64,000 nt of DNA from Carposina sasakii. Its lineage: Eukaryota > Arthropoda > Insecta > Lepidoptera > Carposinidae. The position numbers were made by a program, and so were the translations under genes. The notes beneath the pieces are model-generated. The model searched no databases and was not told the DNA's origin. It worked only from the letters and a program-made list of their open reading frames with translations. Below, piece after piece: positions 51,401 to 59,052 of the stretch. Numbering within the stretch: position 1 is the first letter of the stretch; each line of letters opens with the position of its first letter. Where the stretch lies: positions 6,510,001 through 6,574,000 of the forward strand of contig CP053155.1 in the NCBI GenBank assembly GCA_014607495.2, read 5' to 3'.

Positions 51401-54400
51401 ACTAAGTACCTATCACCATTAATTATAGGTATGTACCTAATCAAATACAGTATGATATAAATGTCATTAATGATATTAGAATTCTGCTGCTTTTTTGGTT
51501 ACGATTACGATAACAGTTTCTTTCGGTATTATTGTTAAGCAAAATTTTCTGTTATATCCTTTAATTCTATTTGTCAAATAGCCTATTTCAGAGTTGGTCC
51601 CATAGTCAGACTTGTTTCTTTTTACCAACCTATTAGTCGGTAGTCTCATGTCAAAAACAAGTTACTAATTTTGAAAACAACTTTCAATGTATGTGTTATT
51701 ATTACAGCGCGCGAAACAGCACGGTCTGGGCGAGAGTCTATTCTCTCGTCTCACATCGAGTTCCGAGCTATGGCCGTCTAGTCCCGTGGTGTTATTAGAC
51801 CAGCAATACCGCATGCACCGCGAGATCGCAGACTACCCCAACCGGGCGTTCTATGCGGGCAAGATACGCACCATGGTGGCCACGCCCCCCGACCTGGGAA
51901 TACCGCCCTATGTCATCGTGGGGATTACTAGCGGGGATAAGGGGCAAGGTTAGTGTTAGATTAGTTTTATTTAAGACTTCGTCCGCGTGAAATGCAGAAA
52001 AAAAATATATAAAAAGGATAAAAAGTTGACTATGTCCGTCCTCAGACTCCGGACTACCTGTGTACCTAATTTAATTTATACTCTGGTTTTTAATTCTGTA
52101 GAATTCTGACAGCTGTCAATTTTGACATATCAGAGATTACAAACCTTTTTGGCCGGGTGCAGCTTTTTTACAATACGCATCTATAATAAAAAAAAAAGTA
52201 CTTTTTAGGTTAAGTATGGGCGGTATGTTTACAAAAATTTTCTTGTTTCATTGACCATGCTATAAACAACTCAGTCTGTAAATTTTAAAATGTATGGATT
52301 TGATTTTGTATAGATTTTGTCAGTGAATGTAATCATTTTATAATGTGATAGCAAATGTTTATGTTTCGTGTCATTATGGTAACAATAGAACAGGCCTCTG
52401 AGTCAGGGCTTGATGGTTCCATATCTGAAGCCAAAGGAGTACATACCCAAGTAATGACTAGATTACCAGTAATAGAGGTACCCAAGTTTTCAGGCAGCCT
52501 GGAGGAATGGTTGTCATTTCATGATTTATTTATATCCCTAGTGGATAGTAGGGACATTTCAGATGCAGAGAAACATTATTATCTGCGTTCTTCACTGCAA
52601 GAGGAAGCACTGTCACTCTTCAGACAGCTGCCAATGGATGATGCAAATTATTCAGTGGCCCTCAAACTGCTCAAGGATATATATCAGAACAACAGGGTGT
52701 TGTTGGATACCTATATAGACCGAATAATCAATTTACCATCCATTACTAATAATTCGAGTGGTCTTCAGTCAAAACTTTATGACCCACTTAGCGAAAGCAT
52801 TCTAGCTTTGGAAAAGCTAAAATTACCAATCAAGGAATGGTCATATTTATTGTTATTCATTGTTATGCCAAAGGTGCTAGTTCGCATTCGGGAGATGTTT
52901 GAGCAACGGTACGGGACGGACTCGGACACAAAGCTTCAATATCTGCAAATTTATTTATATATAACAATTAATGTAGTCTAACCTTTTTTGCATTTATGGG
53001 CAATAAATAACATCGTCGTCATTTAGTCTAATTTGAAATTATTACCACACATTAAGGGAACATTGTTTTTACCCGACTGCGCGACGCAAAGGAGTGGTAT
53101 TGTGTTTAACAGCCTATGTATGTATATTTTTTCCTTTGAAGCACTACATAGACCAAACACCTCGACCGATTTTTATGATTCATACATCAATCGATTCCTC
53201 TTAGTTCGGGGAGTGTCACTAAAGACTACTGAATGAATACTATTGAAGAACATAAAATATTTTTCTAATGATCGTAACATAACAACTGAACAGTCGGGAT
53301 CCATTATCTGTTCAGTTGTTATGTTACGATCATTAGAAAATATTTTATGTTCTTCAATAGTATTCATTCCATAATAATATTCTATACCACCGGACATCTA
53401 AGTTGTTTTTTTCTTTTCAGTTTTTTTATTATGTTAATTATTTGGTTTCTTTTTAAGCAGTTGGGTTTTTGTATTTTTAAATTATGTTTTTTTATTACTA
53501 GTAACATTTAGAAACGTCAGAATTCTACGGCATTAAAAATCAGAGTATAAATCGGTTCAGTAGTTTTGGCGTGAAAGCGAGACAGACAGCAAAGCTACTT
53601 TCGCATTTACAATATTAGTAAGGATGTGTTATTCTGATGTAGTATAAGCTATACTGTCAAGTTTTATCAATATCCGGTCAGTAGTTTTTGCCTAAAACAG
53701 TAAGAAACATACACACACATCCATCAAGCGTAAGCGTGCGTGTAATTGTCAATTACAGAATGACGGGTGAACGTAAAAAAATTGTGATTCTATAGGTATA
53801 CACATGAAAGCAATGTTATAGCAATGTGAGGAATGTTCGTAAAAATTTGAAGCAATGTGCTTTTAAAAAACAAGGGTTATTTCAGAAAGTTAATGAGCCA
53901 CCAGCTTGATATCAGAATGACGGGTGTATTTTTAATACGAGCAAATGACTTACTATCTAAAAATGAAAACATTACCATAGCAATGTTCCGGCAATGTTCT
54001 CAAACACACCATAGCCCAATCGGATGCAGTCAAAGGTTTAAAAGTAATTTTGATTATAAAAATTTCATACAGGTAATCGAATAGGTAGGAAGGTTTGCTA
54101 TTTCGAAGCAGCGTTTACTGGGTTGTAACTAGCGCCATCAAACGAAGCTACTATTTCATGAAACGCACTGTAAGATACAATGAAAGCGAATTTTTCCAGA
54201 AGTGTCTGGTGCGAACGACACGGAGGCGTGCGGCGTGGCGCGGCTCGTGTGCGCGCTGCGGGCGAGCGCGGGCGAGCGAGCGCTCAGCCTTGCCGTCCTC
54301 ACGCCGTACGCCGCGCACCGCGACCTCGTGCGCCGCCACCTCGCGCGCCTGCAGGACGGGTAAGGAGGCAGGGTACGGGCGGACGCGCTGCGGGTTAAAG

Positions 54401-54870
54401 CACAGAACAGGCAGGGTACAGGACGGGTGAGGACGCAACAGTAATCAGGGTACAGGACGGATAAGGACACAATAGCAGGTTGGGTTCTGGACGGGCAAGG
54501 ACATAACAATACGAGAGCAACGGCCTAGATGGCGCTCCATCACCGGATATATGATTGTGCGCTCAGTCACGGTATCCGCCAAGTTCTCTTAAAAAGACCT
54601 CCACGTCCTGTGCGCCTTTCAAAAGACAGGGACTCCATAATCCCGTAAATTAAAAAGAATTATAAAAACTTGGTATCTGGTTACAGATCGTCACCGCCAG
54701 TAGAGGTGAACACAGTGGACAGCTTCCAAGGCCAGGAGCGAGACGTGGTGGTGGTGTCGCTAGCGCGGAGTCAGGGCGTCGGCTTCCTGACGGACGCGGG
54801 TCGCATGAACGTCATGCTAACGAGGGCCAAACATGCGCTCATTGTGTGTCTCAACCCGCATGCTATACTG
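39313..54870 (+). CDS. SETX: FHA-domain SF1B helicase, senataxin/Sen1-like (15 exons, 3' end missing)
   Basis: The assembled exons give about 1355 residues. An FHA domain (about residues 20-105; GRAFDN, SRNHCLI, SSNGVYV) should bind phospho-threonine. A long acidic, then Lys/Ser-rich linker follows. The helicase core has Walker A GPPGTGKSS (920-928), CATSNAAVDEL, Walker B VDEAGQ (about 1122-1127), GDPQQLP (1148-1154), DQQYRMH (1191-1197), VNTVDSFQGQERD (1301-1313) and RMNVMLTRAK (1333-1342). This set defines the Upf1-like SF1B group; DEAGQ and the order of blocks fit senataxin, which resolves R-loops and aids transcription termination in the nucleus. Intron phases are all compatible. Oddities: one base appears to be missing in exon 2, and the last exon(s) are not in the window. 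Confidence 0.85.
40166..41230 (+). CDS. helicase exon 2 (end of FHA, acidic linker), with apparent frameshift
   Basis: The exon follows a tattttccag acceptor. SSNGVYVG completes the FHA domain. Near 40336-40352 (A-rich 'cttaaaagattaaaattg') the frame shifts by one missing base: before it the frame hits TGA about 16 codons on, and after it another frame stays open for nearly 300 codons into exon 3. The linker is acidic, with DSDSD runs, IKQE, IKIE and LKEE motifs. It ends in phase 1 at GTATGC. The shift is probably a sequencing indel in an A run, but could be a real mutation. Confidence 0.85.
41312..42191 (+). CDS. helicase exon 3 (Lys/Ser-rich linker, helicase N-flank)
   Basis: It begins after ttattttcag and ends in phase 2 before GTAAGT. 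It encodes a Lys/Ser/His-rich disordered stretch with many KDKKHSS-like words, an RVxF-type sequence KSVRF (41911-41925), then ordered sequence (LIKILRWNPSWL) leading into the helicase. The 81-base intron before it has no stop in frame. Confidence 0.88.
42415..42575 (+). CDS. helicase exon 4
   Basis: The acceptor is cacatttttag; the donor is GTGTGT at 42576. It encodes VGDLLLMEIWECLTQGYK and LPPAPVADRCLEL, part of the N-terminal flank of the helicase. The phases (2 in, 1 out) fit both neighbours. Confidence 0.85.
42636..43003 (-). repeat. family A GC-rich repeat inserted in intron 4
   Basis: This is the reverse complement of the 5' and middle part of the copy at 17531-18189, with a TTATTATTATTATT tail at its right end. 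The frame at 42761-43063 is repeat-derived. Confidence 0.8.
43311..43445 (+). CDS. helicase exon 5
   Basis: After aacctttcag it encodes VPRVGEILQVSFGP and FFFVHNVRRLPSPP, a beta-rich block of the helicase 1B-like region. The donor is GTGAGT. Phase 1 in and out. Confidence 0.88.
43529..43767 (+). CDS. helicase exon 6
   Basis: After tcttttcag it encodes MLRPGEVMVAKSLAYINNEL and then YLVGSPLSAAILRPEP, ending SK in phase 0 before GTGAGT. It leads directly to the helicase core in exon 7. Confidence 0.9.
44287..44395 (+). CDS. helicase exon 7 (Q motif, Walker A)
   Basis: The acceptor is gcacgcacag. LNPSQQAAV is the Q-motif region, and QGPPGTG the first part of motif I. The lysine of GPPGTGK is encoded in exon 8. 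The donor is GTAACT. Confidence 0.92.
44430..44645. repeat. SINE-like repeat in intron 7
   Basis: It ends in 'ggaatccgaacccaagacct', which translates as the GIRTQDL-type artefact common to tRNA-derived SINEs. No gene. Confidence 0.5.
44684..44860. mobile_element. MITE in intron 7, same family as 2311-2505
   Basis: It shares gcaaagccgaagca, gcgatagcgaaaattgtac, aatttgacaagcaatcagcg and the ggtaataagggggcgg end with 2311-2505. An additional inverted end copy follows at about 44905-44960. Confidence 0.75.
45205..45366 (+). CDS. helicase exon 8 (motif I end, motif Ia)
   Basis: After cttgtttgcag, it completes G-K-S-S-V and runs to KILICATSNAAVDELVIRLL, the nucleotide-binding and Ia region of Upf1-like helicases. 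The donor is GTAAGA, phase 1. Confidence 0.93.
45429..45588 (+). repeat. 80-bp tandem duplication in intron 8
   Basis: 'tagtagcaa' followed by 'tctcactcggtagtct' and 'acataaagacatgcca' occurs twice with an 80-base offset. Confidence 0.8.
45717..45856 (+). CDS. helicase exon 9 (its 3' end seeds a minisatellite)
   Basis: After ctttatag it encodes ERFDMVRVGRAESMH, typical of the Sen1/senataxin core, then RQLAKRVTEPARPGLGEE. It ends in phase 0 at GAG|GTACGT. The last 57 bases and the donor are repeated about nine more times downstream. The first donor is taken as the real one because the frame beyond it meets TGA within eight codons. Confidence 0.88.
45800..46670 (+). repeat. minisatellite of 86-91 bp, ten copies, carrying the exon 9 donor
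   Basis: Copies of 'cagcgacagctggccaagcg' begin at 45800, 45887, 45973, 46060, 46151, 46240, 46327, 46416, 46503 and 46590. Each unit is the end of exon 9, a GAG|GTACGT-type donor and about 32 bases of intron. Nine spacers hold the palindrome TGACGTCA. GC content is far above the surroundings. Large frames on the minus strand here are by-products of the repeat. Confidence 0.95.
46781..46900 (+). CDS. helicase exon 10
   Basis: After cttttgttag it encodes ISHLEAKMNMWR and DRAQQIYKRIAL, a helical segment of the 1C-like insertion, phase 0 on both sides. The donor is GTAACG. Confidence 0.88.
46945..47130 (+). repeat. left part of a 68-bp intronic minisatellite
   Basis: Three units around 'tatataatctgtggcata', the third decayed ('atgtatagtctgaggcc'), match the units at 50235-50476. 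The array is split by the transposase-bearing insertion. Confidence 0.75.
47819..49655 (+). pseudogene. Tc1/mariner-group transposase, DD82E type, with frameshifts
   Basis: Exon 1 (47819-48205) starts MDAQPSTSG and carries a basic, helix-turn-helix-like region (ADILGIGTATVYNVLKD). A 432-base intron with GT/AG ends leads to exon 2 from 48638. The catalytic residues are seen as YYQDETWV (about 48846), VLDNGPYHS (Asp at 49148) and NPIELVWAQVK (Glu at 49396). About 82 residues separate the second Asp and the Glu, much more than the 34-41 of classic Tc1 or mariner, and like the DD82E lineage I recall as Sailor. One base is missing in an A run near 49310-49320, and another shift occurs at about 49445-49475, so this copy is dead. 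Candidate inverted repeats lie at 47407-47424 and 49702-49720. Confidence 0.8.
50103..50184 (-). repeat. dispersed repeat end, inverted partner of 11868-11948
   Basis: The block 'ggcataaacttactttattt' and 'gatgtatagagtacgtaccc' is the reverse complement of the sequence at 11868-11948. Confidence 0.65.
50235..50476 (+). repeat. right part of the 68-bp minisatellite, including the exon 11 acceptor
   Basis: Units 'gagattaaaatg...tctgtggca' begin at about 50250, 50310 and 50380. The last unit contains the acceptor 'tctgtggcacag' and the first bases of exon 11 (tttcgcagcgg); the unit before it carries 'tctgtggcacagcttcgcgg'. Confidence 0.8.
50409..50548 (+). CDS. helicase exon 11
   Basis: It starts in phase 0 after gtggcacag with FRSGGGASGGG, then EDLSRAERMIIEGAHIVVTT and LSSAFNHKMKG, the strand and loop before motif II. 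The upstream polypyrimidine tract is poor, because the acceptor lies in a minisatellite unit. It ends in phase 2 at GTATCC. Confidence 0.88.
50867..51011 (+). CDS. helicase exon 12 (motifs II and III)
   Basis: After aacttacag it encodes CIVDEAGQAIEPEALIPL and LIGDPQQLPGFICSQ. The acidic DEAG box coordinates magnesium-ATP; DEAGQ is the senataxin form. Phase 0 out at GTAACT. Confidence 0.95.
51012..51085 (+). repeat. short tandem repeat directly after the exon 12 donor
   Basis: About 21-base units 'tgctcatacgcggctaaca', 'cactcatgtgcggctaaca' and 'tgctcattgg' follow the donor. The exon end 'ctgctcacag|gtaac' resembles the unit start. Confidence 0.6.
51708..51948 (+). CDS. helicase exon 13 (motif IV)
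   Basis: After ttattacag it encodes RAKQHGLGESLFSRL, VVLLDQQYRMHREIADYPN and FYAGKI, matching the start of RecA domain 2 in Upf1-like helicases. It ends GQ plus one base at GTTAGT, phase 1. Confidence 0.94.
52355..52981 (+). CDS. BEL/Pao-type Gag-like protein (DUF1759-like), lone ORF
   Basis: An intact 208-codon ORF starts at ATG 52355 and stops at 52979-52981. Residues about 38-190 show the N-terminal Gag pattern of BEL/Pao retrotransposons: LPVIEVPKFSGSLEEWLSFH, FISLV, AEKHYYLRSSL, EALSLFRQLP and a later LPI-x-EWSYLL block. No zinc knuckle, protease, RT or integrase follows, and no LTRs flank it. An AATAAA lies at 53002-53007. It could be a transposon-captured gag, or a domesticated copy; the uninterrupted frame is notable among decayed neighbours. 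Confidence 0.75.
   Translation: MFMFRVIMVTIEQASESGLDGSISEAKGVHTQVMTRLPVIEVPKFSGSLEEWLSFHDLFISLVDSRDISDAEKHYYLRSSLQEEALSLFRQLPMDDANYSVALKLLKDIYQNNRVLLDTYIDRIINLPSITNNSSGLQSKLYDPLSESILALEKLKLPIKEWSYLLLFIVMPKVLVRIREMFEQRYGTDSDTKLQYLQIYLYITINVV
53231..53369. repeat. near-perfect 62-bp inverted repeat (hairpin)
   Basis: Arm 53231-53293 and arm 53308-53369 are reverse complements with a single one-base gap (five against four T). They are separated by 14 bases (tcgggatccattat). Each arm starts or ends in gaatgaatactattgaag. Confidence 0.95.
54200..54359 (+). CDS. helicase exon 14
   Basis: After tttttccag it encodes VSGANDTEACGVARLV and LAVLTPYAAHRDLVRRHL, the motif IVa/V-leading strand (TPY). It is very GC-rich at third positions. 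It ends in phase 2 at CAGGACGG|GTAAGG, a junction repeated downstream. Confidence 0.9.
54344..54505 (+). repeat. about 34-bp minisatellite grown from the exon 14 donor
   Basis: 'caggacgg' followed by donor-like bases recurs at 54352 (gtaagg), 54419 (gtgagg), 54453 (ataagg) and, as 'ctggacgg', 54487 (gcaagg). Spacings are 67, 34 and 34. The donor dinucleotide is lost in the last two copies. Confidence 0.85.
54525..54655 (+). repeat. family A 3' fragment in intron 14
   Basis: It shares 'tcttaaaa(g)agacctcca', 'gcgcctttcaaaa' and 'gggactc(c)ataatcccgt' with the end of the family A copy at 17531-18189. Confidence 0.7.
54687..54870 (+). CDS. helicase exon 15 (motifs V and VI); last exon seen
   Basis: After ctggttacag it encodes VNTVDSFQGQERDVVVV, GFLTDAGRMNVMLTRAKHAL and ends HAIL in phase 0 at GTAATC. 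The arginine in LTRAK is the motif VI finger. Family members continue with a short C-terminal segment, so at least one more exon is expected. Confidence 0.94.
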
Positions 54871-55690
54871 GTAATCAATATGTTACACTGTTTACAACTT
54901 GTGCTACATTGTTTACAATTATTGTTCGCCCACAAGCCCTATATCTTGACAATCCTATAATCTGACGACTCTATTACACTGTTCACAACTGATGTTCACA
55001 CACTGAGCCAACTTGACGACTCGTGATTGTGATATATTTAAATAACATAAAAAAATAACAATAGGGAATATGCACAATTATTTTTCTAATGATATTAAAT
55101 GATTATTTACATTATTACAAATGTGTAAAAAAAATTGGCACCATAAATACAATATTTAGTATAAAATAAATTGTTTTAAAATAGTGGGCTAAAACAGGTT
55201 TTTAACGCTTTTCGTGACGTCGAAGTCTGTACAGTCAAACACCGTGATCAAACATTCATCAAGTAAGTAAAGCTGGCTACTCACGATCCAATTTCGCATT
55301 CAACCTGTCGTCATCGCGCACTGGGCTAGGTTAGAAAAAATAGTGCATTGGCGATTGAAGCTCCCATGAATCGGGCCGGTTTTATTCTGTAGTATACTCA
55401 TTTATCAATATGAATATTTGTTTTGAAAAACTTTTCTAAAAAAGATACACAGAAAATGGTCACGACACACTGTTAACACGCGACCCTCGTGTGTGACTGT
55501 GTGTAACGCGGCGTGTGTCTTGCTTGACCCTTACTGGCACAGTCTATATAATATTTATTAGTTTGACCGATTTGACAAGAGAAAGATCAAAATTTCACAG
55601 ACATTTTTTGGTGCAACAGACTTTTGACGTCCACATTTCATTCATGATTATTTTGTCCAATAGCGTTGAGTTTTCAAGTGATTTGAATTT
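54871..55690 (+). other. start of intron 15, no exon found before the gap
   Basis: It opens with short repeats of 'ttacactgtttacaactt' type (54880-54925, again at about 54971). No acceptor joined to a plausible helicase C-terminus was seen, so the remaining exon(s) should be in the gap, beyond it, or lost. Confidence 0.6.
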
Positions 55691-56190
55691 NNNNNNNNNN
55701 NNNNNNNNNNNNNNNNNNNNNNNNNNNNNNNNNNNNNNNNNNNNNNNNNNNNNNNNNNNNNNNNNNNNNNNNNNNNNNNNNNNNNNNNNNNNNNNNNNNN
55801 NNNNNNNNNNNNNNNNNNNNNNNNNNNNNNNNNNNNNNNNNNNNNNNNNNNNNNNNNNNNNNNNNNNNNNNNNNNNNNNNNNNNNNNNNNNNNNNNNNNN
55901 NNNNNNNNNNNNNNNNNNNNNNNNNNNNNNNNNNNNNNNNNNNNNNNNNNNNNNNNNNNNNNNNNNNNNNNNNNNNNNNNNNNNNNNNNNNNNNNNNNNN
56001 NNNNNNNNNNNNNNNNNNNNNNNNNNNNNNNNNNNNNNNNNNNNNNNNNNNNNNNNNNNNNNNNNNNNNNNNNNNNNNNNNNNNNNNNNNNNNNNNNNNN
56101 NNNNNNNNNNNNNNNNNNNNNNNNNNNNNNNNNNNNNNNNNNNNNNNNNNNNNNNNNNNNNNNNNNNNNNNNNNNNNNNNNNNNNNNNNN
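55691..56190. other. assembly gap, exactly 500 N
   Basis: Five hundred N, a conventional placeholder length, so the true distance is unknown. The frames of unknown residues across it are meaningless. Confidence 0.99.
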
Positions 56191-56865
56191 GATATTGGCT
56201 TGTTAAAACTATCCCGTTACACAAACCCTAACATTTTTTAAATAATTTTTATTAGAATGTTGATTAGTATTCTTTCTAATGATTTATCTACACAGTGAGT
56301 TAATAATATAATCACAAAATATAATTAAGTATTTATAGCATGTGATGGTGGCCACTATCTAAGTATATCATAAAACTCGAAAAGTGTTAGGTGTATATTT
56401 TTAATAATAATAACGCCTGATTCAATTTAAACATATTTCTAAGGTTTTGTGTGAGCATTTAAAATTAGGATTGGGCCGCTACAGGTTTGCAGTAAAAGTT
56501 AATCTCGTTCTTATGTTGCTGACAATAGTTAGAAAGAGGTACAAAAGAAACTACCGGCATCCGTTTTCTTTGTAAACAAAACTAACTTTTTCGAAGAGGT
56601 GTCGCAACGTTTTCTATAAACATCTGTCTGTTCACTCCTGTCTTCTAGTGTGCGTGACACATCTTTAGTATGAGAACACTAATTAGATGCGTGTCTTCTT
56701 TTTTAATAATATGAAGCGATATAATATGCAGTGTGTTGTAAACATTACCGACGGAACTTTTGGAAAGTAAAAGTATTTAAATCTACATACATATAGATAT
56801 ATCATGGCGATGTAACTATATCACTAACTTGTTACTGATCTTTAACATCTAAAATACATACATAC

Positions 56866-57040
56866 ATAATAATCACGCCTCTTTCCCGGAGGGATAGGCA
56901 GAGATCACGGATCTCCATTTGCTACGATCCTGACACACCTCTTTCGCTTCATCTACTTTCATGATATTCTTCATGCATGCTCGTCGGTTTAGGGTACTCT
57001 TGACCTGACCTTTCTTTAGAATTTCACCAATTTGATCGGT
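56866..57040 (+). repeat. dispersed repeat, copy of 16680-16870
   Basis: Nearly identical counterpart of the first-segment repeat, starting 'aatcacgcctctttcccgga'. Confidence 0.65.
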
Positions 57041-57696
57041 GAAAAAATATTGCTAAAATAGCTGAATAATTAAAATGAATGAAAATAAAAGCTGTTTTGA
57101 AAAGACGCCGAAGACACTTTTTTGTAACACATAGCCTTGTTGAAAAGTAAGCTCTTGAATTTATAACAAATTGTTATGAAGCACGTAAAATTGCATGTAT
57201 TTTAAATACAATCTTATGTTTTTGAAATAATATATTATGGCAATGACTGTGACTATCCTCCGCAACAGATGTGATTTGAAGGTAATATTATATGAGTATG
57301 TATTTCCGGTAGAAACATCTGGACAATGACAAATTAAAATTTTAACATAGAGCTAAACCTTGTAAGACGTTTCAGATTTCAGTGCTTTTTGTTTTGGGCC
57401 TTGAACTTTTTTACAACTCTATTCCCTAAGCCCTAGCCTAAGAATGTATAATAGGTACCTAAAGTACACATAAAGCCAGTGACGTGATTCATCTAAGCAT
57501 AAAGCACATGAACATTAATTTGTTTGACACATTGCGAGGTATAAGTAGTTGAGTTTAAATTGCTAATTGCTTTAAAATAAATTTCAAAAAATTAAACAAA
57601 GAAGAACAACGTTTTTCCAGAAATAATTTTCGTTTTATCGTTAACCAACTTCAACTAAAACGTCTAATAGGCAACTTTGTTATAATAATAATAATA

Positions 57697-58356
57697 AGCC
57701 CGCAGGGCAGCTTGTGGCGAGCTGTTGGGAGGTAGCGTTCCCACGGACCTGAAGTACTCCCGGGGGAAGACCCTGTTCCTCATCTCCGGCGCTGGAGTGA
57801 GGTCTGACGAGGAACAGTTCCCCCACCTCTGCCTTGCCTTCGCCGGCCGGGCAGAGTGGAGTCGCGAGAGCTATGACAGCTCGAGGGTGGACGTGCCCGT
57901 CAGTAAGTGACAAGTTTGCTTCGGTTTAAAGTCCAGAGGCACCCCTCCACCCTAGCCGCTCACCAAATGTTGGCCCTTTGTCGCTCCATGCGTGCGCCCG
58001 TTTCAGGGGGCCCATGAAATGAGTCGGCGAGTCACCGCCTGCCACCAAACAATTATGAGACTTGGTTGTAATGGCAGGCGTCCGTTAGTCTCCTTCAATA
58101 GCCCGATTATCCAAGCCCACCCAAGATTCAGCCCCATAGCCCATGACCTTGTTTCCCATCGCATGACATAGCTCTGCACTCCAATAGTCTTGCACATGGC
58201 GGGGACCATCACCGAGTGTATCATATTGTGCGTTCGGTGATGGTATCCGCCATGTGTATCCCATACCATATTAATGCTCTCTTAAAAGGGCCTCTACATC
58301 TTGGCTACGGCCCGATGCACGCCTCTCAAAGGACCGGGACTCTGTAGTCCCGTGAA
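57697..58356 (+). repeat. family A, copy of 17531-18189
   Basis: The counterpart differs by a few bases. Frames overlapping it (57680-57913, 58003-58269) are repeat-derived. Confidence 0.8.
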
Positions 58357-58514
58357 TTTCGCAAGATATACAAATAATAATAATAATAATCATTTATTTC
58401 AGGTCAAAACAAACCCATAATTACAATTAGATGCAATACTATACAATTCATAATAATGTAATAAATAAAATAAAATAAAACATAGAATATAGGTACCTAT
58501 AATTAAACGTTATG

Positions 58515-58567
58515 TTGTGGGAAGGCTTACTTCCAGCAGTGGACTGCAATAGGCTGACGACGTTGAC
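58515..58567 (+). repeat. LINE 3' tail, copy of 18350-18400
   Basis: 'cagcagtggactgcaatagg' then 'ctgacgacgttgacg'. Confidence 0.75.
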
Positions 58568-58842
58568 GTAGGCGACTTTGTTATTACGTTATTGTACACG
58601 TTAGTTGCTTGAGTATATTATTGCACTGCATGTGTCAAATTACCTATTTCGAGTTGCGTGTCCACTGTCTATGTCCGTGAGGGCGAGTGATATAAAGGCA
58701 AACCACGAAGGAAGAGCAATAACATAGTCATATAACGACATTTGTTCAGAGACAAATATGTTTGCCATTGTGTAGCTAACCGGTGGAAATACTGTGTGCC
58801 TAAAGATAATAATATTATACTAACCGATAATAATACTACTGG

Positions 58843-59052
58843 ACGCCCGCGAGTTAGTCCGCGTGGACTGCAGAAAAAACAAAATTTCGAAATTATCCGG
58901 GATCAAAATATTTTCCCGGGATCAAAAGTAGCCTATGTATTAATCCAGGGTGTCAGCTAACTCCATACCAAATTTTCTTAAAATCGCTCCAGCCGTTTTT
59001 ACGTGAAAGAGTAACAAACATCCATCCATCCATACTTATTAGTAGGATTAGC
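58843..59052 (+). repeat. family B, copy of 18671-18885
   Basis: Same ends and internal words. It is shorter by a few bases in the 'ccataccaaattttcttaaa' part. Confidence 0.8.

Larger units (their letters stand above)
52075..53551. mobile_element. TIR element carrying a Gag-like ORF
   Basis: A 36-base left end (52075-52110; tttatactctgg...gaattctgac) matches the inverted right end (53516-53551) at 33 of 36 positions. The ends abut TA. The interior encodes no transposase. It holds one long ORF (52355-52981) and a near-perfect hairpin (53231-53369). It lies in intron 13, in the gene's orientation as judged by the ORF. Confidence 0.75.
51975..53642 (+). repeat. family B repeat split by a TIR element
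   Basis: The left half (51975-52074, 'acttcgtccgcgtgaaatgc' to 'cctgtgtacct') and the right half (53552-53642, 'atcggttcagtagttttggc' to 'atattagtaaggat') form one family B copy. The 1477-bp element at 52075-53551 sits between them, so it inserted later. Confidence 0.75.

Noticed and set aside
55515..56231. 238- and 209-codon ORFs across the gap
   Set aside because: They consist mostly of unknown residues from 500 N.
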